Origin: Extensimonas vulgaris
Lineage (GTDB): Bacteria > Pseudomonadota > Gammaproteobacteria > Burkholderiales > Burkholderiaceae_C
Assembly: GCF_003337425.1 (NCBI RefSeq)
Contig: NZ_QPJU01000001.1
Location: forward strand, 1 to 64,000
Length of the DNA: 64,000 nucleotides
Direction: 5' to 3'
The number at the start of each line of letters is the position of its first letter. Positions within the stretch are counted from its first letter, which is position 1. The notes below the pieces were generated by a model. That model was given only the letters and a program-made list of their open reading frames with translations, ran no database searches and was not told where the DNA came from. The position numbers and the translations under genes are program-made. Positions 27,148 to 34,636 of the stretch are shown here, in pieces.

Positions 27148-28296
27148 ATGTGTGCCACCCTGCCCTGCGCGCTGCGCGATCCATCTGTCGCCCCGGAGGG
27201 GCCGCCGGCCTCGACCTACGCCTGCGCCCTCGAGCCGCCGGGGCTGCTCGGGCATTTTCTGGCGCACCCGCCCGAGGGCTTTGCAGCGCGGCAGTTTGCG
27301 GGCGGCGTGCCCGGCTTCGTCGCCGACTTCGACTTGCTCACCACGGCCGACGAACGGCTGCTCGCCACCTTGGCCCAATGGCCGGGCCAGCGCGCGCTGC
27401 GGCGCCTGCTGACCTGGCGCACCTGCTTTGCGGGCAGCACGGTGAGCGAGTATCTGCCCCTGCCCGCGCACACCACACAGCACACCGCGCCCGCGGCGCT
27501 GCTCGACGCCGTGCTGCAAGACTGGCAGCGCAGCACGCGCCTGCTGATCTTCAAGGACATCGCGCTGCCCACCGAACTGCTGCCCGAAGACGAAACCCGC
27601 TACGCCGGCGCCTTGCTGCAGGCCTGCGCTGCGCAGGGCTTCGTGATCGTCGAGGGCCAAGCGCTGGCTTATGTGCCCATCGACTTTGCGAGCGAGGACG
27701 AATACCTCGCGCGTCTCTCGAGCGGCCGGCGCAAGGACATCCGCCGCAAACTGCGCGCGCGCCAGGGGCTGCGCGTGCAGGTGCTGGCCACGGGCGATGC
27801 CTGCTTTGCCGACGAGGCTTTGCTCGCGCGCCTGTACGCGCTGTACCTGCAGGTCTATGCGCAAAGCGAGCTGCACTTCGATCGCCTCAGCGCCGAATTC
27901 TTCCGCGCCGTGCTGCAGGATGCGGCGCTCGACGGGCGCGTATTTTTGTACGCCACGCCAGCGGGCGCACTCGTGGGCTTCAACCTGTGCTTCGTGCACC
28001 GTGGCATGCTGATCGACAAATACATTGGGCTCGATTACGCCTTGTCGCGCCAGCACAACCTGTATTTCGTGAGCTGGATGGAAAACCTGGCCTACGCGCG
28101 CACGCACGGCCTGCGCCACTACGTCGCAGGCTGGACCGACCCGCAGATCAAAGCCTACCTGGGCGCGCGCTTTGCGCTCACGCGCCACGCCGTGTACGTG
28201 CGCAACCCGCTGCTGCGCGCCGCGCTCGCGCGCCTCGCCCGCTGGTTCGAGCGCGACCACGCCTGGTTTGCCGATGAAGGCCATGATCGCCGATAA
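27148..28296 (+). CDS. FemAB-like / GNAT-fold acyltransferase (COG3146 type)
   Basis: A 382-residue cytoplasmic protein. The C-terminal half has the FemAB/BioF2-like GNAT arrangement: LARLSSGRRKDIRRKLRARQ (a basic motif typical of the group), then ALYLQVYAQSELHFDRLSAE, and ALVGFNLCFVHRGMLIDKYI with GLDYALSRQHNLYFVSWMEN. Such proteins are annotated as peptidoglycan-biosynthesis-like acyltransferases, but their substrates are mostly unknown. ATG 27148 is used; the first 25 residues are not conserved-looking and the true start may be further in. Its 3' end runs into a 10-bp tandem repeat and the next gene follows 36 bases later. Confidence 0.7.
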   Translation: MCATLPCALRDPSVAPEGPPASTYACALEPPGLLGHFLAHPPEGFAARQFAGGVPGFVADFDLLTTADERLLATLAQWPGQRALRRLLTWRTCFAGSTVSEYLPLPAHTTQHTAPAALLDAVLQDWQRSTRLLIFKDIALPTELLPEDETRYAGALLQACAAQGFVIVEGQALAYVPIDFASEDEYLARLSSGRRKDIRRKLRARQGLRVQVLATGDACFADEALLARLYALYLQVYAQSELHFDRLSAEFFRAVLQDAALDGRVFLYATPAGALVGFNLCFVHRGMLIDKYIGLDYALSRQHNLYFVSWMENLAYARTHGLRHYVAGWTDPQIKAYLGARFALTRHAVYVRNPLLRAALARLARWFERDHAWFADEGHDRR

Positions 28297-28330
28297 CCGC
28301 CGATAACTGCCGATAACTGCCGATAACCGC
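28291..28330 (+). repeat. Tandem 10-bp repeat, four units, between two genes
   Basis: CGATAACCGC, CGATAACTGC, CGATAACTGC and CGATAACCGC follow each other without gap, with a partial unit on each side. The array starts at the stop of the acyltransferase gene and ends at the start of the arginase-fold gene, replacing its ribosome-binding region. Confidence 0.9.
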
Positions 28331-28332
28331 TA

Positions 28333-29262
28333 ATGACCGCCAGTACCGCCATGCCCCCTCCCCCGCCGCTGGTGCTTGACCTCGACGGCTCGGTGCAGGG
28401 CATCGACGGCGTGGCCGGTATGGGGCAGGCACTGCGCGTGCCGCTAGGAGCCTGGCAGGAAGCGATCCGCTTTGGCTGCGGCTGGCGCCGCTGGGCGGCC
28501 TTCTGTGCGCACGCCGAGGCGCTGCTTGACGCGCTCGTGCCTGCAGCGCACGGCACGGTGCTGCTGGGCAGCGGCGACTTTCACCACCTGAGCCACTGGC
28601 TGCTGCAGCGCGTGCCCGGCAGCGCACCCTTCGACGTGGTGGTGCTGGACAACCACCCCGACAACATGCGCTTTCCGTGGGGCATCCACTGCGGCTCATG
28701 GGTGCACCACGCAGCGCGCCTGCCGCGCGTACGCCGCATCGACGTACTCGGCATCGGCTCGGGCGACGTGGGCTGGCGCCACGCCTGGGAAAACCACCTG
28801 CTGCCGCTCGCGCGCGGCAAAGTGCGCTACTGGAGCGTGGGCGTGGACCTGCGCTGGACGCGCGCGCTCGGCCCCGGCGCGGCCTGCCGCAGCTTTGCCA
28901 CGCCCGCGCAGCTGCTCGACGCCTTTTGCATGGAACTGCACGCGGGCGACGCGCCCGTCTATCTCTCCATAGACAAGGACGTGTTCAGCCCCGCGGTGGC
29001 GCACACCAACTGGGACCAGGGCTGCTTCGACCTGCCTGCGGCCCTGCGCGTGATCGCGGCGCTGCGCGGCCGCATCGTGGGCTCGGACATCACGGGCGAG
29101 GTCTCGATCCACCCCTACCGCACGCGCTGGAAGCGCTGGCTCAGCGCGCTGGACGCGCAGCCGGCCATCAGCGCGACGCAGCTGCAGACTTGGCAGGAAG
29201 AGCAGGCGCAGGTGAATCGCAGCTTGCTCGCGGCGCTCGCGCAAAGCCGAAAAAGCTATTAA
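28333..29262 (+). CDS. Arginase/ureohydrolase-fold protein
   Basis: A 309-residue protein with the metal-site layout of the arginase-agmatinase superfamily: GDFHHLS (about 77), the DxHxDN-type motif VVLDNHPDNMRF (about 100), and SIDKDVFSPA (about 217), with later GSDITGE. Typical arginases have DAHxD and DxDxxD; here the residues are NHPDN and DKDVF, so the metal set is partly changed and substrate is unclear. Start ATG 28333 lies directly behind the tandem repeat; ATG 28351 is an alternative. It may be co-expressed with the FemAB-like gene upstream. An AT-rich repeat begins at the 3' end. Confidence 0.6.
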   Translation: MTASTAMPPPPPLVLDLDGSVQGIDGVAGMGQALRVPLGAWQEAIRFGCGWRRWAAFCAHAEALLDALVPAAHGTVLLGSGDFHHLSHWLLQRVPGSAPFDVVVLDNHPDNMRFPWGIHCGSWVHHAARLPRVRRIDVLGIGSGDVGWRHAWENHLLPLARGKVRYWSVGVDLRWTRALGPGAACRSFATPAQLLDAFCMELHAGDAPVYLSIDKDVFSPAVAHTNWDQGCFDLPAALRVIAALRGRIVGSDITGEVSIHPYRTRWKRWLSALDAQPAISATQLQTWQEEQAQVNRSLLAALAQSRKSY

Positions 29263-29315
29263 ATACATAGCTATCAGCGCTTGATGCACCTTCACTGGAT
29301 GGCGATTTGGCCAAA
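29250..29315 (+). repeat. AGCTATCAGCGC family repeat in the gap before the hemolysin-like gene
   Basis: AAATACATAGCTATCAGCGC is followed by TTGATGCA and GGCGATTTGGCCAAATTTT, fitting the family consensus. The 150-bp gap (29263-29412) should contain the promoter of the following operon; a CTTTTCTTAAGTATCC stretch at about 29353-29368 is the only AT-rich candidate besides the repeat. Confidence 0.6.
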
Positions 29316-29412
29316 TTTTTGGGTACATGCGCCTTTCGCTGCCGACCCCAAGCTTTTCTTAAGTATCCGTCTCTACCATGGCCTTCAACGCAACGATGTT
29401 CGGAGGTCAACA

Positions 29413-30129
29413 ATGCCAACCACCCTGTGTCCGCAACGGCGCAAGCCTGAAACCATGTCCACGCAGGAGCTCGTCGAAGTGGCCTGGGTGCGCAAAGACG
29501 AGCCTGGTGCCGAAGCGGTAGGGCGCTTCGTGCAGGCCATTTACCTCGAGCGCTATGGCGCGCGCATCGCCTTGCCGGCGGGGCCTTTTCTGGTGCTGCG
29601 TGACCCGCACGGCCGCGTGCGCGCCGCATTGGCGCTGCGGCGCGGGCAGGCGCCGTTTTTTCTCGAACACTACCTGGACGCACCGGTCGAAACCGTTTTG
29701 CCCGGCGCCAGCGCAGCGCGCGAGACCATCGTCGAAGTCGGCAGCCTGGCGGCGGACATCACCGGCGGCGCGCGTGCGCTGGTGGTGACGCTGACGGCCT
29801 TTCTTGCCGCGTGCGGCATGCAGTGGGTGGTGTTCACGGCGCGGCGCGAGCTGCGCAACACCTTTGCACGGCTGGGCATCGAGCTGCATGCACTGGCGCC
29901 GGCGCAGGCCGAACGGCTGCCCGGCGGCGGGCGCGATTGGGGCACGTACTACGCGGACGACGGCGCGCCGCAGGTCATGGCCGGCGCCGTGCCGCAGGGC
30001 GCCATGGCGGTGCGCAAGGCGGTGGGTGACGTGCAGGCGCCTTTGCTTGCGCTGTGGCTGCGCGGGCTGGCGCTGGGCTGCGGCCTGGGTGCGCAAGACC
30101 TCGCGCGGAGAGCCCAATGTCCGCATTGA
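29413..30129 (+). CDS. Thermostable hemolysin-family protein (GNAT/autoinducer-synthase-like)
   Basis: A 238-residue protein resembling the thermostable hemolysin family first named from Vibrio. Recognisable blocks are PFFLEHYLDAPVE, IVEVGSLAADITGGA, MQWVVFTARRELRNTFARLGIE and WGTYYADDGAPQVMAG. The fold is related to GNAT and acyl-homoserine-lactone synthases, so an acyl-transfer role is more likely here than hemolysis; that is inference. ATG 29413 has GGAGG 6 bases upstream, which decides the start. The gene overlaps the ligase downstream by 13 bases, pointing to coupled synthesis. First gene of the ligase-diiron-SDR operon. Confidence 0.75.
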   Translation: MPTTLCPQRRKPETMSTQELVEVAWVRKDEPGAEAVGRFVQAIYLERYGARIALPAGPFLVLRDPHGRVRAALALRRGQAPFFLEHYLDAPVETVLPGASAARETIVEVGSLAADITGGARALVVTLTAFLAACGMQWVVFTARRELRNTFARLGIELHALAPAQAERLPGGGRDWGTYYADDGAPQVMAGAVPQGAMAVRKAVGDVQAPLLALWLRGLALGCGLGAQDLARRAQCPH

Positions 30130-31610
30130 TCGACGCCTTGCAGCACTGGGCGCGCGTGCAGCCGCATGCGGCGGCGTGGGAAGGCGCGGCGCACACGCTC
30201 GACTTCGCTGCGGCTGCGCAGCAGGTTGCCGCATGGCAGGAAAAGCTGCTGCCACTGCGCGGGCGCGGCATCGCGCTCGCGCTCGACAATTCACCTGCCT
30301 GGGCCGTGTGCGATCTGGCGGCGCTCGCGGCGCAAGTGCCCGTCGTGCCGCTGCCGGGGTTTTTCTCGGCGCAACAGCTGGGCCACGTGCTCGCCGACTC
30401 CGGCGTCGAAGCCGTCGTGACGGACAGGCCGCAAGCCTTCGCCGCCTTTGGTACGGGCGCACCGATCGTCGCGCTGGGCGAAGTGGCCGGCGAGCCCCTG
30501 TGGGCCGTGCCTTTGCAACCCACGGCGCCGCCCTTGCCGGCAGGCGTTGCCAAGGTGACCTATACCTCGGGCACCACGGGCACGCCCAAAGGCGTGTTGC
30601 TGCGCCGCGAGGCCCTGGAGGCGGTGGCCCGGTCGCTGGTGTGGGCCGCAGGCGTCGGCGCGCAGGACCGGCACCTTGCCGTGCTGCCGCTGGCCGTGCT
30701 GCTGGAAAACGTGTCCGGCCTGTACGCCCCTTTGCTCGCGGGCATGACGACCGCGCTCTGGCCGCTGGCCGACGTGGGTTTGCGCGGCGCGGCCGAGGTG
30801 GACGCCGCGCAGCTGTGGCAGGCGCTGCAGCGCGCGCGCCCCGGCACCGTAGTGCTCACGCCACAGCTGCTCGCCGCGCTGGTGGCGCAAGTCGAGCAGC
30901 GCGGCCTGCCCACCCAAGCGCTGCACTTCGTGGCCGTGGGCGGGGCCAAGGTGCCGCTGCGCCTGCTCGAGCGCGCGCAGGCCGCGGGCCTGCCGGTGTT
31001 CGAAGGTTATGGCCTGTCGGAGTCGGCGTCGGTGGTGGCCGTGAACCGGCCCGGCGCCGCGCGCCTGGGCAGCGTAGGCCAGCCCTTGCCGCACGCCCAG
31101 GTGCGCGTGGCTGCGGACGGCGAGCTGTGGGTGCGCGGGGCGGTGTGTGCCGGCTATTTGCGGCAGGCCGCACCAGCGCTGGACGCCGGCTTCTGGCCTA
31201 CGGGCGACATCGGCGCTTTTGATGAAGATGGTTTCCTGTTCCTCACGGGGCGCAAGAAAGACATTTACATCACAGCCTTCGGGCGCAACGTGGCCCCCGA
31301 ATGGGTCGAGGGCGAGCTCACCCAGGTGCCCGGCATCGTGCAGGCGGCCATATTTGGCGAAGGACGAGCGCGCAACGCCGCGGTGCTGCACACGAGCCTG
31401 GACGACACGGCGCTCGCCAAGGCGCTTGCCGCCGTGAATGCCCAACTGCCCGATTACGCCCGAGTGCATGCCTGGGTGCGGGCGCAAGCACCTTTTTCCA
31501 TAGCAAACGGGCAGCTCACGCCCAACGGCCGCCTGCGCAGGCCGCAGATTCAGCAAGCCTACGCCGCGCAGCTGGCGCAGGCATGGTCTGACGATGAAGG
31601 AGCACTCTGA
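30117..31610 (+). CDS. AMP-forming acyl-CoA synthetase/ligase-like protein
   Basis: A 497-residue member of the ANL adenylating superfamily, shorter than FadD-type enzymes (about 560). Motifs: YTSGTTGTPKGV (149-160), FEGYGLSESASV, GFWPTGDIGAFDEDGFLFL, GRKKDIYITAFGRNVAPEWV. The A10 motif reads LTPNGRLRR, so the lysine that normally sits after the LTP-segment (compare LTPTLKLRR) appears replaced by Arg; adenylation may be altered. GGAGAG 5-10 bases before ATG 30117. It overlaps the hemolysin-family gene and nearly touches the diiron gene. A fatty-acid or other carboxylate substrate is likely, but not known. Confidence 0.82.
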   Translation: MSALIDALQHWARVQPHAAAWEGAAHTLDFAAAAQQVAAWQEKLLPLRGRGIALALDNSPAWAVCDLAALAAQVPVVPLPGFFSAQQLGHVLADSGVEAVVTDRPQAFAAFGTGAPIVALGEVAGEPLWAVPLQPTAPPLPAGVAKVTYTSGTTGTPKGVLLRREALEAVARSLVWAAGVGAQDRHLAVLPLAVLLENVSGLYAPLLAGMTTALWPLADVGLRGAAEVDAAQLWQALQRARPGTVVLTPQLLAALVAQVEQRGLPTQALHFVAVGGAKVPLRLLERAQAAGLPVFEGYGLSESASVVAVNRPGAARLGSVGQPLPHAQVRVAADGELWVRGAVCAGYLRQAAPALDAGFWPTGDIGAFDEDGFLFLTGRKKDIYITAFGRNVAPEWVEGELTQVPGIVQAAIFGEGRARNAAVLHTSLDDTALAKALAAVNAQLPDYARVHAWVRAQAPFSIANGQLTPNGRLRRPQIQQAYAAQLAQAWSDDEGAL

Positions 31611-31611
31611 C

Positions 31612-32271
31612 ATGGGTTTTTATGCCGAACTGCTGGCCGGTACCGAGGCCGAACGCGCGGAATTCCTCGCGATCCCGCTCTTTTCCGCCGCCGTCGCGGG
31701 CCAGGTGAGCCTGGCCACGTACCAGGCGTTTTTGACGCAGGCCTACCACCACGTCAAGCACACCGTGCCCTTGCTGATGGCCGTGGGCGCGCGCCTGCCG
31801 GAGCGCCTCGAATGGCTGCGTGAAGCGGTGGCTGAATACGTGCGCGAAGAATACGGCCACCAGGAATGGGTGCTGGACGACATCCGCGCCTGCGGCGGCG
31901 ACGCCGAATCCGTGCGCCACGGCGCGCCGGCGCTCGCCACCGACCGCATGGTGGCCTACGCCTGGGACACGGTGATGCGGCGCAACCCGGTGGGCTTTTT
32001 CGGCATGGTGCTGGTGCTCGAAGGCACGAGCGTCAACCTCGCCACGCGCGCTGCACGGGCCATCCAATCGGCCCTGCAGCTGCCCGACGCGGCGTTTTCG
32101 TACCTTACGAGCCACGGCGAGCTGGACCAGAGCCACATCGGCTACTTCGAGCACCTGATGGATCGCCTCGACGATCCAGGCGACCAAAGCGCGGTGCTGT
32201 GGTGCGCGCGGCAGATGTACGGTTTGTATGGCGACGTGTTTCGCAGCGTGCTGCAGACGCCGCAGGCATGA
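31612..32271 (+). CDS. TenA/haem-oxygenase-like diiron oxidase family protein
   Basis: A 219-residue all-helical protein. Metal-ligand-like residues: His46/47/50 in AYHHVKH, Glu80-x2-His83 in REEYGHQEW, Glu137 in LVLEGTS, and His168, Asp172 and His175 in HGELDQSH. This spacing is that of the haem-oxygenase-like diiron oxidases (TenA/PqqC superfamily; relatives include UndA and CADD), which oxidise fatty acids, amino acids or other substrates. It lacks the TenA active-site Cys context. ATG 31612 follows AAGGAG; it begins one base after the ligase stop. Likely acts on the product of the ligase/hemolysin proteins. Confidence 0.78.
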   Translation: MGFYAELLAGTEAERAEFLAIPLFSAAVAGQVSLATYQAFLTQAYHHVKHTVPLLMAVGARLPERLEWLREAVAEYVREEYGHQEWVLDDIRACGGDAESVRHGAPALATDRMVAYAWDTVMRRNPVGFFGMVLVLEGTSVNLATRAARAIQSALQLPDAAFSYLTSHGELDQSHIGYFEHLMDRLDDPGDQSAVLWCARQMYGLYGDVFRSVLQTPQA

Positions 32272-32282
32272 AAACCTTTCTG

Positions 32283-32359
32283 GACTTACGCAAACAAGGA
32301 TGCTGCAGAGTGTTTTGCCATGGGGCGAGCGCCTTGCCTCACCCCGATTTGCCTAAGTC
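32283..32359 (+). repeat. 77-bp miniature inverted-repeat element, copy 3, inside an operon
   Basis: GACTTACGCAAA at the left and TTTGCCTAAGTC at the right (one mismatch); the interior is practically identical to copy 2 at 12831-12907. It fills most of the 111-bp gap between the diiron gene and the SDR gene, otherwise a tight operon, and is followed by a run of T (about 32365-32372). Confidence 0.9.
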
Positions 32360-32382
32360 GTGCTTTTTTTTGAGGAGGCCCC

Positions 32383-33207
32383 ATGGAACTGCGCAACAGA
32401 CGGATATTGCTCACGGGCGCGAGCGGCGGCATAGGCTCGGCGCTCGCGCAGCGCCTCGCGGCAGCGGGCGCGCGCCTGGCGCTGGTCGGGCGGCGGCACG
32501 AGGCCCTGGCGCAGCTCGCATCCAGCCTGCCGGGGGCGAGCATCGTGGTGGCCGACCTCGCCACGGCGGCCGGCTGCCGCGCCGCGGTCGAACAGGCCAA
32601 GGCGTCGCTCAGCGGCGTCGATGTGCTGGTGCACCTCGCGGGCCAGGGGAGTTTTCGCTGCTTCAGCGACGAAGACCCCGACGCCATGGAGCAGATGCTG
32701 CGCACCAATTGCGTCTCGGCGATGTGGCTCGCGCAGGCCGTGCTGCCGCAGATGACGGCACGCGGCGACGGCCAGCTGGTTTTTTGCGGCTCGGTGCTGG
32801 GGGCGCTCGCGCTGCCGGGCTACACCGTGTATGCGGCGAGCAAGTTTGCGCTGCGCGGCTTCAGCGAAGGTCTGCGGCGCGAGCTTGCCGACAGCGGCGT
32901 CAGCGTGACTTACGTGGCCCCACGCGCGGTGCGCACGGCGCTCAACCCGCCCGAGGTTTACGAGATGGCCAAGGCCACCAGGATGGCGGTCGATACGCCC
33001 GAGGCCGTGGCCGAGCAAATCCTCGCCGCGATGCGCCGCGACGCCCGCGAGGCGGTGCTCGGCTGGCCCGAATCCTGGTTCGTGCGCCTCAATGCGCTGT
33101 GGCCCGCGCTGGTGGACAGGGCCATGCGCAAGCAGGCCGAGGTGGTGCGGCGTTTTGCCAAACCGCACCCCACGCAGCAAACGCAGGCAGAGCAGCAAAC
33201 GTCGTAA
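32383..33207 (+). CDS. Short-chain dehydrogenase/reductase
   Basis: A 274-residue SDR. Cofactor motif LLTGASGGIGSALAQRL (with Arg near the end of the second strand, VGRRHEA, which suggests NADP), LVHLAGQGSF in place of the usual NNAG, and catalytic Ser in CGSVLGA with Tyr-x3-Lys in YTVYAASKFALRG. The tail FVRLNALWPALVDRAMRKQ resembles SDRs of lipid metabolism. GAGGAGG lies 5-6 bases before ATG 32383. Being fourth in the operon, it could reduce or oxidise the product of the diiron enzyme. The substrate is unknown. Confidence 0.85.
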   Translation: MELRNRRILLTGASGGIGSALAQRLAAAGARLALVGRRHEALAQLASSLPGASIVVADLATAAGCRAAVEQAKASLSGVDVLVHLAGQGSFRCFSDEDPDAMEQMLRTNCVSAMWLAQAVLPQMTARGDGQLVFCGSVLGALALPGYTVYAASKFALRGFSEGLRRELADSGVSVTYVAPRAVRTALNPPEVYEMAKATRMAVDTPEAVAEQILAAMRRDAREAVLGWPESWFVRLNALWPALVDRAMRKQAEVVRRFAKPHPTQQTQAEQQTS

Positions 33208-33228
33208 CCCATTGCAAAGGAGCAAAAC

Positions 33229-33954
33229 ATGCCATCCAAACGCCACGCCATCGGGGCATCGCTCGTGGTAGCCCTGTGTCTGGGGCTTTCCACTGCGGGC
33301 CACGCCGAGAACTCCACAGCCAGCCCGACAGCGGCGGCGGTAGCAGCCGCCACGACGCCCGAGCAGGCCGTGCGAACCCTGCAGCAGCAATGGGCCGTGG
33401 CCAACTACCAGCGCCAGGGCAAGGAGCGCGTCAAGGCGCTCGAAGCGCTGGCCGAGCAGGCGCGTGAAGCCGCAAAACGCTTTCCAGACCGCGCCGACGT
33501 GCTCACCTGGGAGGCCATCTGCCTGGCCACCTACGCGGGATCCTTGCAGGGCTTGAGCCAGCTGCGCGCCATCGGCCTGGCCAAGGAAGCGCGCGACCGC
33601 CTGCTCGAAGCCGAGGTGCTCGACCCGAGCGGCTTCGGCGGATCGATTCCGACCTCGCTGGGCAGCCTGTACTTCCAGGTGCCCGGCTGGCCGCTCGGTT
33701 TTGGCGACGATGAAAAAGCCGAGCAATACCTGAAGAAAGCCCTCGCGATCGACCCGAACGGCATCGACGCGAATTATTTCTACGGCCTGTTCTTGATGAA
33801 GAAAAAGTCCTACCCCGAAGCCAAGGCCGCGCTCGAAAAGGCGCTCGGCGCGCCGCCGCGCCCCGACCGCGCACTGGCCGACGAAGGGCGCCGCAAGGAA
33901 GTCAAGGCAGCCTTGGCAGACTTGGCGCAAAAAGCAGGCACCAGCGCAAACTGA
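33229..33954 (+). CDS. Periplasmic TPR protein (TatT-like)
   Basis: A 241-residue protein with a Sec signal peptide (MPSKRHAIGASLVVALCLGL, cleavage after GHA) and TPR-like helices, for example at LTWEAICLATYAGSLQGLSQ, ARDRLLEAEVLDPSGFGGSI and AEQYLKKALAIDPNGIDANY. The composition and the SIPTSLGSLYFQVPGWPLGFGDD loop resemble TRAP-transporter TatT-type periplasmic proteins, which bind ligands or bridge partners. AAAGGAGC lies 8 bases before ATG 33229. It is 21 bases behind the SDR and 4 before the response regulator, so it may link the pathway to the sensor in the periplasm. Confidence 0.72.
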   Translation: MPSKRHAIGASLVVALCLGLSTAGHAENSTASPTAAAVAAATTPEQAVRTLQQQWAVANYQRQGKERVKALEALAEQAREAAKRFPDRADVLTWEAICLATYAGSLQGLSQLRAIGLAKEARDRLLEAEVLDPSGFGGSIPTSLGSLYFQVPGWPLGFGDDEKAEQYLKKALAIDPNGIDANYFYGLFLMKKKSYPEAKAALEKALGAPPRPDRALADEGRRKEVKAALADLAQKAGTSAN

Positions 33955-33958
33955 AGCC

Positions 33959-34636
33959 ATGCGTTTGCTGCTCGTCGAAGACGACGCCATGCTGGGCGCG
34001 GCCGTGCAGACCGGGCTGCAGCAGGAGGGCTACGCGGTCGATTGGGTGCGTGACGGCGCGGCGGCCCAGGCCGCGCTGCGCAAGGAGCGCTTCGACCTGG
34101 TGGTGCTCGACCTCGGGCTGCCGGCCATCAGCGGCATCGACGTGCTGCGCTACGCGCGCAGCATCGGCATGACGGCGCCCGTGTTGATCCTGACGGCGCG
34201 CGACGCCGTGGCCGACCGCGTCGCGGGGCTGGACGCGGGTGGCGACGACTACCTGACCAAGCCCTTCGACCTCGAAGAGCTGGCCGCGCGCCTGCGCGCC
34301 CTGCTGCGGCGCGCAAGCGGGCGCTCGGACAACGTGATCCAGTATGGCGATCTGGTGCTCAATCCGGTGGCCTGGACGGTGCATCTGGCCGGCGAGCCGG
34401 TCGATCTGTCGAGCAAGGAATTTTCCTTGCTGCATCTGCTGCTGCAAAACATGGGCAAGGTGCTGTCGCGCGAGCGCATGGAAAAAGGCCTTTACGGCTG
34501 GCAAAGCGACATCGACAGCAATACCATCGAAGTCCACGTGCACCACCTGCGCCGCAAGCTGCGGCGCGAATACATCGTCACGGTGCGCGGCGTGGGTTAC
34601 ATGATTCCACTGCAAGTTCCCCGGCCAACCCCATGA
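33959..34636 (+). CDS. OmpR/QseB-type response regulator
   Basis: A 225-residue two-domain regulator. Receiver: acidic pocket EDDA near residues 8-10, phospho-acceptor Asp51 in VVLDLGLPA, conserved Lys in YLTKPFD. A winged-helix DNA-binding domain follows, with SSKEFSLLHLLLQNMGKVLS, SNTIEVHVHHLRRKL and TVRGVGYMIP. It is close to QseB/PmrA-type regulators. The start lies 4 bases after the TPR stop and the stop overlaps the kinase start by ATGA. Placement at the end of the hemolysin-ligase-diiron operon suggests it controls that operon; no binding site can be pointed to with certainty. Confidence 0.9.
   Translation: MRLLLVEDDAMLGAAVQTGLQQEGYAVDWVRDGAAAQAALRKERFDLVVLDLGLPAISGIDVLRYARSIGMTAPVLILTARDAVADRVAGLDAGGDDYLTKPFDLEELAARLRALLRRASGRSDNVIQYGDLVLNPVAWTVHLAGEPVDLSSKEFSLLHLLLQNMGKVLSRERMEKGLYGWQSDIDSNTIEVHVHHLRRKLRREYIVTVRGVGYMIPLQVPRPTP

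Noticed and set aside
28283..28345. CRISPR array at the short tandem repeat
   Set aside because: Units are only 10 bp with no spacers, so this is a simple tandem repeat.
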